Positions 50,731 to 59,108 of a stretch of DNA of 64,000 nt are shown one piece after another (the first letter of the stretch is position 1; each line of letters starts with the position of its first letter). The notes below the pieces were generated by a model, which did not search any database, was not told where the DNA came from, and saw only the letters and a list, made by a program, of their open reading frames with translations. The translations under genes were made by a program, and so were the position numbers. Source of the stretch: Brevibacillus sp. (lineage in GTDB: Bacteria; Bacillota; Bacilli; Brevibacillales; Brevibacillaceae); NCBI GenBank assembly GCA_017656235.1, contig JACDOF010000001.1, positions 682,001 to 746,000 of the forward strand, read 5' to 3'.

Positions 50731-52755
50731 ATGAAAAAAGCAGTGCAGATCGTTGGGGGGATACTTGCTGCCCTGATACTGATTCTGTTTTTTGCAGCCG
50801 ACGTCAGCCGTGCCGATTACCAGCACGTCATCCGGGTGGCTGGTGACAACAATTTCCCGCCTTTTGAATACATCGGTGAATCGGGCAGCTATACCGGGTT
50901 TAATATTGACGTGCTCAACGCCGTGTCCATCGAAACTGGGCTCAAAATTGAATATTTGCCCATGCCCTGGAATCAGGCCCTGGAAGCATTGAAAAGCGGT
51001 AGGGTGGATGCCGTGCAGGGGATGAAGTACAGCAAAAACCGCGATCAGGTGTACGATTTCTCTCTACCATACTTTACCAGCTCGCAAGGAATCTTCGTCT
51101 TGAAAAACAATATGTACATCTACGGCATCCGCGATCTGGAAGGGCGGCGGATCGCCCTGCAAAAGGGGGACATTGCCAATGATCTGTTAAGTCAATTGGA
51201 GCGGGCGGAGTTCGTGACGACTGACAGCCAGGAAGAGGCCATACAGCTGCTGCTGAATGGTGAGGTTGACGCGTTCGTCGGGAATCGAATCACCGGGCAG
51301 TACTTCATCCAGAAAAAAAATCAGCAGTCGCTGATCAAGATCGTCGGGGAACCGATTGATCCAACCGATTACGGCGTGGCTGTGATGCCCCATAACCAGC
51401 GGCTATTGGAGGTGATCAACCGCGGAATCAAGGCGATCAAGCAAAACGGCACCTATGAAAAAATCGAGCGCAAGTGGTTTGGCGAGTACATCATGCCGTC
51501 CGCACCCCAATTACAGCGGATCATGTTTTATCTGAAACTGGGGCTGGCCGCAAGTGTGCTGATTTTTCTCGTTGTAGCGTGGTGGAATCGCCTGCTCAAG
51601 CGGGAAGTGACCAGGCGTACCAACGAGATTTCGGAGATCAATCAGAAACTGGAGGAGAAGATGAGGCTGCTGCAGGAAAACGTGCGGTTCCAGCAGCAGC
51701 TGCTTGACAGTACCTACAGCTCTTACGTCACGCTGGACAAGGACATGAACATTTTGCTCGTCAACCGCAAGGCAGTCGACTTTCTGTCCCCGTCAGAACC
51801 CCTGTCGGGCCGCAGCCTGACGGAGACGGTGCTCACCCAGTTTATTCCCGCGTCAGAAGTGGCCAGAACGCTGCGGGAGGGAGCGGTGTATGAACAAAAG
51901 GAATGCCGCTGGCAGCGCACCGGACAGCCCGGCAGGCGGGAGCGGATCATTCGCTACAGCATCTATCCCATATTCGCCACCACACAGGAGATTACCGGTG
52001 CGATCATCAACTTTCAGGATATTACGGAACAAAAAGAGCTGGAGAAAAAGGTGGAGCGGGAGGACCGGCTGCGTTCGCTGGGACAGCTGATGCTCGGGAT
52101 TGCCCACGAGATTCGCAATCCGTTGATGTCCATTCTCACCTATACACAGTTGTTGCCGAAAAAATTTGACAATCCCAAGTATCGCGACTTTTTTGCCGAG
52201 CAGGTTCCCAAGGAAATCCAGCGGTTAAATACGCTGGTGAGCGACCTGCTTGATTACGCCCGTCCAAGACATTCTCATCCGGTTCGTTTTCCGGTAGAGC
52301 GAATGGTAGAGTCGGTGCTGCTTCTTTTGAAACCCCGGCTCAAGGAGAAGCAGATCGAGGTGCGAACCGAGCTGCCTGCAGGTGTGTTCGCCCTGGCTGA
52401 CCCTCATCAAATCAAACAGGTGCTAATCAATCTGGTCATGAACGCTATTGATGCGATGGAACCGCAGGGCGTACTGACAATTCGCGCCCGTTACGAAGAA
52501 CGGCTGACGGTACTGGAAGTGGAGGACAACGGTCACGGACTCAAACCTGAAGAACTGGATCGAATCTTCGAGCCCTTCCACAGCAGCAAGCCGCACGGAC
52601 TGGGGCTTGGCCTGTCCATCAGTTATCAACTGATCAAAGAGAACAACGGAAGCATTGATGTGCGCAGTGAGGCGGGAAGCGGCACCATCATGACCATGCA
52701 ACTCCCAAGACCTGAGGAAGGGGTGGAGACCTATGCGTCCTATCATCGTTATTGA
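50731..52755 (+). CDS. Sensor histidine kinase with periplasmic solute-binding domain and PAS
   Basis: 674 residues. An N-terminal membrane segment or signal (ILAALILILFFAA), then a family-3 amino-acid-binding domain (about 30-250: NNFPPFEYIGESG, GRVDAVQGMKYS, ALQKGDIAND), a membrane helix near 275, a PAS domain (about 330-440), the phospho-acceptor His459 in GIAHEIRNPL, and an ATPase domain (NLVMNAIDAM, DNGHGL, GLGLGLSISY). It probably senses an external amino acid directly. The 3' end overlaps the sigma-54 regulator by 23 bases. Confidence 0.92.
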   Translation: MKKAVQIVGGILAALILILFFAADVSRADYQHVIRVAGDNNFPPFEYIGESGSYTGFNIDVLNAVSIETGLKIEYLPMPWNQALEALKSGRVDAVQGMKYSKNRDQVYDFSLPYFTSSQGIFVLKNNMYIYGIRDLEGRRIALQKGDIANDLLSQLERAEFVTTDSQEEAIQLLLNGEVDAFVGNRITGQYFIQKKNQQSLIKIVGEPIDPTDYGVAVMPHNQRLLEVINRGIKAIKQNGTYEKIERKWFGEYIMPSAPQLQRIMFYLKLGLAASVLIFLVVAWWNRLLKREVTRRTNEISEINQKLEEKMRLLQENVRFQQQLLDSTYSSYVTLDKDMNILLVNRKAVDFLSPSEPLSGRSLTETVLTQFIPASEVARTLREGAVYEQKECRWQRTGQPGRRERIIRYSIYPIFATTQEITGAIINFQDITEQKELEKKVEREDRLRSLGQLMLGIAHEIRNPLMSILTYTQLLPKKFDNPKYRDFFAEQVPKEIQRLNTLVSDLLDYARPRHSHPVRFPVERMVESVLLLLKPRLKEKQIEVRTELPAGVFALADPHQIKQVLINLVMNAIDAMEPQGVLTIRARYEERLTVLEVEDNGHGLKPEELDRIFEPFHSSKPHGLGLGLSISYQLIKENNGSIDVRSEAGSGTIMTMQLPRPEEGVETYASYHRY

Positions 52756-54082
52756 CGACGAACCAGCCATTTGCAACTCGCTGGAATTCGCTCTGGAGGA
52801 AAAGTACAACGTCTACACCTTTACCGAGCCGCTCGAAGCGCTTTCGCTGCTCAGGCAGATGGAAGTACCGATCGTGCTGCTGGATTTGAAGATAGGTGAT
52901 TGCGACGGAACGGAGATCCTGAAGGAGATCAAGCGGATCTCACCGCATACCATGGTAATTATCATGACCGCCTACGGCAGCATCCCCTCATCGGTGGAAG
53001 CGATGCGCAGCGGCGCTTTTTACTACGTGACGAAACCGTTGATGATGGATGAGCTGGAACTGCTGCTGTCTAAAGCGGAGGAGTTTTACCAACTGCAGAC
53101 CAAAGTACAATGGCTTAGCGAAGAACTGGACAAGCTGACCAACCGCTGGGGACTGATCGGGACCAGCCCGGCAATGCAGCAGGTGCTCTCGCTGATCGAA
53201 AAGGTGAAAGACATTGATTCCAACGTCCTGATCACTGGTGAGAGCGGCACCGGCAAAGAACTGGTGGCGCGCGCCCTGCACTATCAGGGGAAGCGGCAGC
53301 GCAGACGGTTTCAGGCGGTCAATTGTGCGGCCATCCCGGATAACCTGCTGGAGTCGGAGTTGTTTGGTTACGAGAAGGGAGCGTTTACCGGAGCCACCCA
53401 AAGCAAACCGGGTCAGTTTGTGCTGGCCGACGGCGGAACCATCTTTCTCGATGAGATTGGAGAGATGGACCTTTCCGTGCAGAGCAAGCTTTTGCGAGTG
53501 ATTCAGGAGCGAAAGGTCGTACCGCTTGGCGGACTCGAAGAAAAACCGGTTGATGTGCGGATTATCGCCGCCACCAACCGTGATCTGATGAAAGAGGTGA
53601 AGGCGAACCGCTTTCGCGAGGATTTGTACTATCGGCTCAACGTGATCCCGATCAGCCTGCCTCCACTGCGCGAACGGAAAGGAGACATCCCCCTTTTGGT
53701 TCAGCACTTCCTGGAAAAGATCAGCGCACAGCTCGGCAAACCGGTGGACGGTATCTCTCAGGAAGCGCTGCAGGTGCTGGAAAATTACTCGTTCCCCGGC
53801 AATGTGCGGGAACTGCAAAACATCGTGGAGCGGGCGATTGCCCTGACCACCTCTTCCGTCATTCAACTGCGGGATCTCCCGCCGGAGCTCCAGGGCAAGC
53901 CGGCCATGTCGGGCCGCACCTTGATCCCCGTTTATGTAGGCGAAACGCTGGAGGAAGTGGAGCGAAAAGTGATTCTGCACAATTTGTCTGCCTGTCGGGG
54001 GAATCGGCGCAAAACGGCTCAGGTGATCGGGATCGGCGAGCGGACGCTGCGGGACAAGCTGAAAAAGTACCAGGAAGAGTAG
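52733..54082 (+). CDS. NtrC-type sigma-54-dependent response regulator
   Basis: 449 residues in the standard order: receiver with phospho-Asp51 in VLLDLKIGD, AAA+ domain with Walker A GESGTGKE, the sigma-54 contact loop GAFTGA, Walker B-like GGTIFLDEIGEM, and a C-terminal Fis-type helix-turn-helix (CRGNRRKTAQVIGIGERTL in pattern). It activates sigma-54 promoters after phosphorylation by the kinase upstream; the promoter at 54159 in front of the ABC transporter genes is the obvious target. Confidence 0.95.
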   Translation: MRPIIVIDDEPAICNSLEFALEEKYNVYTFTEPLEALSLLRQMEVPIVLLDLKIGDCDGTEILKEIKRISPHTMVIIMTAYGSIPSSVEAMRSGAFYYVTKPLMMDELELLLSKAEEFYQLQTKVQWLSEELDKLTNRWGLIGTSPAMQQVLSLIEKVKDIDSNVLITGESGTGKELVARALHYQGKRQRRRFQAVNCAAIPDNLLESELFGYEKGAFTGATQSKPGQFVLADGGTIFLDEIGEMDLSVQSKLLRVIQERKVVPLGGLEEKPVDVRIIAATNRDLMKEVKANRFREDLYYRLNVIPISLPPLRERKGDIPLLVQHFLEKISAQLGKPVDGISQEALQVLENYSFPGNVRELQNIVERAIALTTSSVIQLRDLPPELQGKPAMSGRTLIPVYVGETLEEVERKVILHNLSACRGNRRKTAQVIGIGERTLRDKLKKYQEE

Positions 54083-54097
54083 GCGGCAAGTTTCGCC

Positions 54098-54124
54098 GGG
54101 CGGCAGAAACTGCCGCCCTTTTTT
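54098..54124 (+). terminator. Intrinsic terminator after the response regulator
   Basis: GGGCGGCAG (54098-54106) and CTGCCGCCC (54110-54118) form a perfect nine-base stem with an AAA loop, followed by TTTTTT (54119-54124). Confidence 0.93.
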
Positions 54125-54158
54125 CGTTTCCCGGGAACTCATCATGCCCGCTTCGCAG

Positions 54159-54175
54159 TTGGCACGCTTCTTGAA
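54159..54175 (+). promoter_or_regulatory. Sigma-54 promoter of the amino-acid ABC transporter operon
   Basis: TTGGCACG-CTTC-TTGAA matches the -24/-12 consensus TGGCAC-N5-TTGC(A/T) at correct spacing, with one deviation (A for C in the -12 box). It lies 53 bases before the binding-protein start and directly after the terminator of a sigma-54 activator gene. Confidence 0.85.
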
Positions 54176-54227
54176 TGAATGGTTGGGCAAATGAAAACCA
54201 TCAAAATTTTCAAAGGGGGACAACCAG

Positions 54228-55037
54228 ATGAACAAATGGAAACGTGTAGGGATGACAATGCTCTCGCTGCTGTTGGCCGGAACGCTGGCCGCCTGCGGAC
54301 AGCAGCAGTCGTCCGGGGGGACGAACGAGAGTGCAGCCAGTGATGAGGTGCTGAACAAGATCAAGGAGACCAAAACCCTTGTTGCAGGAACGGATGCCAC
54401 CTTCCAGCCGTTTGAGTACAAGAATGCACAAAATGAGTACGAAGGCTTTGATATCGACTTGATCCGGGCCGTGGCGGCGGAATTGGGTGCGGAAAAGGTA
54501 GAGTTTGTCGACACGGAGTTTAAGGGACTGATTCCGGGTCTGCAGGGCAAGAAGTTTGACATCATCGTGTCCGCGATGTACATCACGGACGAACGGAAAA
54601 AAACGATTGACTTTTCCGATTCCTACTATCCGGGCGGCCTGGCGATCATGGTGAAGAAAGACAACAATACGATCAAAGGAATTGATGATCTGAAGGGCAA
54701 GAAGGTTTCGGTCCAAATCGGAACCAAGTCCGTTTCCTTCCTGAAGGAAAACTACCCTGACATCCAATTGGTGGAAGTTGAGAAAAACGTGGAAATGTTT
54801 CTGGAATTGGAGAGCGGCCGCGTAGACGCCGTTGTCACCGGTGGTCCGGCAGCCAAGGTATACGCCAAGAACAACGGAACGGTAAAAGTGCTGGACGAGC
54901 CGCTGACCAAAGAAGAGTACGGCTACGGCATCCGCAAAGAAAACCAGGCGTTCCGCGAGGCTGTAAACAAGGCGCTCCAGACGCTTAAAGAGAATGGTAA
55001 GTACCAGGAAATCGTAGAAAAGTGGTTTGGTGAGTGA
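54228..55037 (+). CDS. Amino-acid ABC transporter substrate-binding lipoprotein
   Basis: 269 residues. Lipoprotein signal with lipobox LAAC (Cys23), then a family-3 binding domain: VAGTDATFQPFEYKN, GFDIDLIRAVAAELG, VSAMYITDERKKTIDFSD, QIGTKSV and the C-terminal KYQEIVEKWFGE. It resembles glutamine/arginine/polar-amino-acid binding proteins and resembles the sensor domain of the upstream kinase. Controlled by the sigma-54 promoter at 54159. Confidence 0.93.
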   Translation: MNKWKRVGMTMLSLLLAGTLAACGQQQSSGGTNESAASDEVLNKIKETKTLVAGTDATFQPFEYKNAQNEYEGFDIDLIRAVAAELGAEKVEFVDTEFKGLIPGLQGKKFDIIVSAMYITDERKKTIDFSDSYYPGGLAIMVKKDNNTIKGIDDLKGKKVSVQIGTKSVSFLKENYPDIQLVEVEKNVEMFLELESGRVDAVVTGGPAAKVYAKNNGTVKVLDEPLTKEEYGYGIRKENQAFREAVNKALQTLKENGKYQEIVEKWFGE

Positions 55038-55095
55038 CGGGGGCATCAGCCGGTGCTCCCGTTTGCCCGGACCCGGCAGAAGGGAGAGGTGAAAC

Positions 55096-55770
55096 ATGCA
55101 GCTTGATTTCTTGGTCCTGTTTGAGGGAAACAACTTTAGCGCATTGATGAGTGGGTTGTGGGTTACGGTCACCATGACGTTTATGGCCATGCTTCTCAGT
55201 TCCTGCATCGGCTTGGTGGTGGGCTTGAGCCGGATGTCGTCCAACCGGGTGCTGTCCACCCTAGCCGGCTGCTACCTGGCCTGGTTTCGCGGTACTCCGC
55301 TTCTGGTCCAATTGATGATTCTCTATTACGGGCTGGCAATCGGCATGCAGATCGACCTGAGCGCTTCGATGGCCGGAGTGCTGGGACTTGGCATGTACAG
55401 CGGCGCCTACGTTTCGGAGATCGTACGCGGCGCGATTCAGTCGATTGACAAAGGGCAGATGGAGGCTGGCCGTTCGCTGGGGATGAGCCACTGGCAAACG
55501 ATGCGCAAGGTCATTCTGCCGCAGGCGGTTCGCCGCATGCTGCCGCCGCTTGGCAACGAGTTTATCGCACTGACCAAAAACTCCTCACTCCTGTCGGTGA
55601 TCACCGTCTCCGAGCTGATGCGGGCCGGCAATCTGATCGTGGCCAACAACTTCCGCTACTTTGAGATTTACATCGGCATTGCCCTGCTGTACTTCCTGGT
55701 CAACTTCACCATCTCCAAGGTAATCAGTTACTTCGAGCGGAAGTTGAGTGTCGAGGGGGCGAGAGCATGA
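55096..55770 (+). CDS. Amino-acid ABC transporter permease
   Basis: 224 residues, about five membrane helices; the HisM/GlnP signatures are [11 protein letters not shown] at the start, [22 protein letters not shown] and the EAA loop [22 protein letters not shown]. It forms the channel for the binding protein upstream. Ribosome site AGAAGGGAGAGG. The end overlaps the ATPase gene by four bases. Confidence 0.94.
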   Translation: MQLDFLVLFEGNNFSALMSGLWVTVTMTFMAMLLSSCIGLVVGLSRMSSNRVLSTLAGCYLAWFRGTPLLVQLMILYYGLAIGMQIDLSASMAGVLGLGMYSGAYVSEIVRGAIQSIDKGQMEAGRSLGMSHWQTMRKVILPQAVRRMLPPLGNEFIALTKNSSLLSVITVSELMRAGNLIVANNFRYFEIYIGIALLYFLVNFTISKVISYFERKLSVEGARA

Positions 55771-56531
55771 TCAGGGTGGAGCGAATCAACAAGTTCTACG
55801 GGGCTGTGCACGTGCTGAAAGACGTCAGCCTGACCGTGAACAAAGGGGAAGTGGTCGTCATCATCGGTCCCAGCGGTTCGGGCAAAAGCACTTTGCTGCG
55901 GTGCATGAACTACCTAGAACCATTTCAGGACGGATCGATTTTCATCGAGGGAAAACCGATCGGCCTGATCCGGCGGGGAGACAAGGTGACAGAGATGCCG
56001 CAGGCGGAACTGGACAAGGTTCGTTCCGAAGTGGGCATGGTGTTTCAGAACTTTAACCTTTTTCCTCATCGGACTGTATTGGAAAACATTATCATGGCTC
56101 CGATGACCGTTCGCAAGACAAGCAGGCAGGACGCCACCGCGCTGGCTCGCGATCTGCTGAAAAAAGTGGGCCTGTCTGACAAGGCAGACGCCTATCCTGA
56201 CAATCTCTCGGGTGGGCAAAAACAGCGGGTGGCCATTGCCAGGGCGCTGGCGATGAAACCGAAGGTGATGCTGTTTGACGAGCCTACCTCGGCGCTGGAC
56301 CCGGAACTGGTGGGAGAAGTGCTTGGCGTGATGAAGGAATTGGCCGCTGATGGCATGACGATGGTCGTGGTAACGCATGAGATGGGCTTTGCGCGGGAAG
56401 TGGCGGACCGCGTGGTGGTAATGGATGCAGGGCGGCTCATTGAGGATGGACCGCCGGAAAAAATATTTTCAAATCCAGACAACCCCCGCACGCGCCTTTT
56501 TTTAAGTAAAGTGCTGAGTCACGAAGCGTGA
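55767..56531 (+). CDS. Amino-acid ABC transporter ATP-binding protein
   Basis: 254 residues, GlnQ-type. Walker [16 protein letters not shown]-loop [10 protein letters not shown], signature [15 protein letters not shown], Walker [15 protein letters not shown] and switch His in VTHEMGF. A 15-residue insertion ([15 protein letters not shown]) between the Walker A strand and the Q-loop is common in one subgroup. It completes the importer. Confidence 0.95.
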   Translation: MIRVERINKFYGAVHVLKDVSLTVNKGEVVVIIGPSGSGKSTLLRCMNYLEPFQDGSIFIEGKPIGLIRRGDKVTEMPQAELDKVRSEVGMVFQNFNLFPHRTVLENIIMAPMTVRKTSRQDATALARDLLKKVGLSDKADAYPDNLSGGQKQRVAIARALAMKPKVMLFDEPTSALDPELVGEVLGVMKELAADGMTMVVVTHEMGFAREVADRVVVMDAGRLIEDGPPEKIFSNPDNPRTRLFLSKVLSHEA

Positions 56532-56639
56532 ATTGCATTCATCACCTGCCGGGTGGGCAGTGGATACGTTTGTACCAACCCGGTGCAGCCATCATCTGAT
56601 AACGTGAACTGGTGAAGGGCAAAGGAGGACGTGAAAACG

Positions 56640-57617
56640 ATGAACCAATTATCGTACATTGGCGCACCACCGCTTCGCTTTACGCCGGGCAAGGGGGATC
56701 CGTACGTGACCCGGCTCTCTGACTGGATTACGCCTGATCTGCCCAGGGACGGGGAGCAGCCCGATCTGCTGCTCATCGGAGTTCCCTTGTCAAAAAGTTC
56801 GATCAGTTTTTCCGGGGCTCACAGTCACCCCCAACAGTTTCGGCAGTTGTGGAGTTCGTTTACCACCTACGACATGGACGAAGACATCGATTTGTCTGCC
56901 TTGAGCGCGGTCGATCTCGGCGATGTAAAGATGCACATCACAGACATCGCCCGGTGCCACCGCAACATCGAAGAAGCCCTTTGCGAAGTGACGACGCGTT
57001 TCACGGGACGTCCGATCCTCATCGGCGGCGACCACTCCATTACGTACCCGGCGGTGCAAGGGCTCCGGCGCACTCGTCAGCAGCGGATCGGGCTGATTCA
57101 ATTTGACGCTCACCTTGACGTGCGCGATACGTCGTACGGCGGTTCGTCCAACGGCACTCCGATCCGCAGCCTGATTGAAACGGAAGTGGTTAGGGCAGAT
57201 GACATCGTGACGATCGGGCTGCGCAGCTTCGCCAACTCCAGGGAATACCGTCAGTATGCGGAGCAAAAAGGAGTGACGCTGTTTACCGCCAGACACGTCC
57301 GGCAGACCGGTATGAAACAGGTGCTGTCCTGGGCGATAGACTATCTGTCGGAAAAATGTGATGCGATCTATGTCACTTTTGATGTGGACGTGATGGATCA
57401 GTCCATTGTTCCCGGTGTCCCGGCGATCGGGCCGGCCGGGCTCACGGCGGAAGAATTGTTCTACAGTGCCCGCGAGTTGGGAAGACATCACAAGGTGATC
57501 GGGATGGACATCGTCTGCGTAGATCCGACCAAGGATCTGCGCGATGTTACCTCTCGCGTCGCATTGCACCTGTTTTTGCATTTTGCGTCCGGCTGTTATC
57601 GGCAGATCAAGGGATAA
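56640..57617 (+). CDS. Ureohydrolase (agmatinase/arginase/formimidoylglutamase family)
   Basis: 325 residues. Manganese-binding motifs GGDHSITYP, FDAHLDVRD and TFDVDVMDQS are all present. The family hydrolyses guanidino or formimino groups from arginine, agmatine, guanidinobutyrate or formimidoylglutamate. Lying behind an amino-acid importer and an amino-acid-sensing kinase/sigma-54 pair, it probably degrades the imported compound; arginine-type and formimidoylglutamate substrates cannot be separated here. ATG 56640 suits AAAGGAGG better than GTG 56631. Confidence 0.9.
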   Translation: MNQLSYIGAPPLRFTPGKGDPYVTRLSDWITPDLPRDGEQPDLLLIGVPLSKSSISFSGAHSHPQQFRQLWSSFTTYDMDEDIDLSALSAVDLGDVKMHITDIARCHRNIEEALCEVTTRFTGRPILIGGDHSITYPAVQGLRRTRQQRIGLIQFDAHLDVRDTSYGGSSNGTPIRSLIETEVVRADDIVTIGLRSFANSREYRQYAEQKGVTLFTARHVRQTGMKQVLSWAIDYLSEKCDAIYVTFDVDVMDQSIVPGVPAIGPAGLTAEELFYSARELGRHHKVIGMDIVCVDPTKDLRDVTSRVALHLFLHFASGCYRQIKG

Positions 57618-57672
57618 GCTGGCGTCAACGAACAGGCGTTACCCCATGCTTTCGACACACGCCTTCAATCGG

Positions 57673-57721
57673 CAAGGGTGTTTCCCATCGGTTCCAATCC
57701 GACCGGTGGGGAATACCCTTG
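57673..57721. terminator. Long inverted repeat between convergent genes, bidirectional terminator
   Basis: Twenty-base arms at 57673-57692 and 57702-57721 (CAAGGGTNTTNCCCANCGGT and its near complement) pair with few mismatches or wobbles around a nine-base loop. TTTGTT follows on the plus strand. It separates the ureohydrolase from the minus-strand transporter gene. Confidence 0.75.
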
Positions 57722-57730
57722 TTTGTTCGG

Positions 57731-58984
57731 TTACGGACCAGATGAATGGCCAAGCTGTCTGCTCACGTGGGTCAAATACCTGTGCTGTGCGACGGCACCA
57801 CCAGCCAACACTATGGTGATACTCAAAAACAACACCTCGCCCCCGCACTGAAGCAGTAGCAAACTGCCGAGATACGGTCCGAATGAGCGGGAGATGTCCC
57901 AATGCATGCCAAAGAGAGAAAAGTACCAGCCGCGCATGTGCACGGGAGCGCACAGGGAAACCAGTGTCAATAACTGGGTTAGTCCCACACTTTCAGCAAA
58001 TACAAATACCATTTGCAGACAGAGCAGCAGCGGCAGGCTCTCAATGAACCCGTACCCCAGCGAAACAAGGCCAAAGCAAAGATAGGAACAGACCACCAAC
58101 CGCTCGGGCGGCAACTGCCGTGTGCGCCGAACCAACCAATACTCCAGCATGATGGCCAGAATCCCCTTTGTGGCCGTCAGCCATGCCAGTACCGAAACCG
58201 GATCAGCAAAACGGTCTTGAAAATGAAGCTGTAAATTGGTTTCGGTCTGGGCGTAAAACAGACTGACCGGCAGGGCCAGCAGCATCAGTGTCAGTGCAGG
58301 GCGGGCGGCCACCCAGCCGGCTGACGACAGGGGCCGCGGGGCAGCATCCGCGCTGGAGTGGGCTGAGCCGCTCGCTTCCATCGGGACCGTTTTGCCGAGC
58401 GGGGAAGTCTCGGGCACTTTCCAGCCGACAGCGAGTGCGTACAAGAAAAGGGATAGAGCGGCGCAGACAAATCCAAATGACGGATGGTGGTGATACACCC
58501 ACACACCCAACAGCGGTCCGGCGGTCGTACCGATATTTTCTGCCGTACTAAGCAGTGCGAACACTTCTGCCCTTCGATCGGCTGGTACGGTGTCGACCAG
58601 CATAGCCCGGCCGGCGGGGATAAACAGGGAGCGGCCCACACCGTTGACCACGTTCATCAGGGCAAAGGCGGCAACGGTATCGGCAAATGCCATCCCCAGC
58701 ATCGCCGTCGTTTGCATAAGCAGCGCTGCAAGCATCATCGGTTTTCGTCCGAAGCGATCCGTAATGCCGCCAGCGACAAGCGTAAAGACGATTTCCGCAA
58801 ACGGCTGCAGGCCGACAACCAGCATCGTCAGCGCGACCGATCCACCCAGTTTGTCAAACAGGTACAGCACCAGAAACGGCGCAATCATGTTGGCCGTCAA
58901 ACAGGTCGCCCATTCGCCGAACAGACGTACCCACACGGCGATGGGGAAAGAGGTCAGGGAGTGTGGAATCCGCAGCTGTGTCAT
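57731..58984 (-). CDS. MFS transporter, drug-efflux type
   Basis: 417 residues with about 12 hydrophobic segments. The A-loop motif between helices 2 and 3 is GGITDRFGRKPMM, and motif C-like GTTAGPLLGV follows helix 5. The N-terminus RLFGEWATCL resembles tetracycline/sugar efflux relatives. Start ATG 58984 with AAAGGAT on the minus strand. It is divergent from the SgrR-like regulator and probably controlled by it (inference). Confidence 0.88.
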   Translation of the reverse strand: MTQLRIPHSLTSFPIAVWVRLFGEWATCLTANMIAPFLVLYLFDKLGGSVALTMLVVGLQPFAEIVFTLVAGGITDRFGRKPMMLAALLMQTTAMLGMAFADTVAAFALMNVVNGVGRSLFIPAGRAMLVDTVPADRRAEVFALLSTAENIGTTAGPLLGVWVYHHHPSFGFVCAALSLFLYALAVGWKVPETSPLGKTVPMEASGSAHSSADAAPRPLSSAGWVAARPALTLMLLALPVSLFYAQTETNLQLHFQDRFADPVSVLAWLTATKGILAIMLEYWLVRRTRQLPPERLVVCSYLCFGLVSLGYGFIESLPLLLCLQMVFVFAESVGLTQLLTLVSLCAPVHMRGWYFSLFGMHWDISRSFGPYLGSLLLLQCGGEVLFLSITIVLAGGAVAQHRYLTHVSRQLGHSSGP

Positions 58985-59036
58985 GGCGATCCTTTCTTTC
59001 TTCACATAAGGTTTTGGGGTTGGCTTACATTTTACG

Positions 59037-59066
59037 TTGGAAGAAAGATTGGAAAAAGGGTACAAT
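59037..59066 (+). promoter_or_regulatory. Promoter of the SgrR-like regulator gene
   Basis: TTGGAA (59037-59042), 18-base spacer, TACAAT (59061-59066), about 43 bases before the ATG. The same 124-base gap must contain the divergent promoter of the MFS gene. Confidence 0.6.
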
Positions 59067-59108
59067 TTTGCAGACGAATTTTTCATGTTTTTTGGACGGT
59101 GAAAAAAC

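Noticed and set aside
52988-54586. Minus-strand open frame of 532 codons
   Set aside because: Shadow of the sigma-54 regulator and binding-protein genes; its composition is biased as expected for a mirror frame, and it crosses a clear terminator and promoter.
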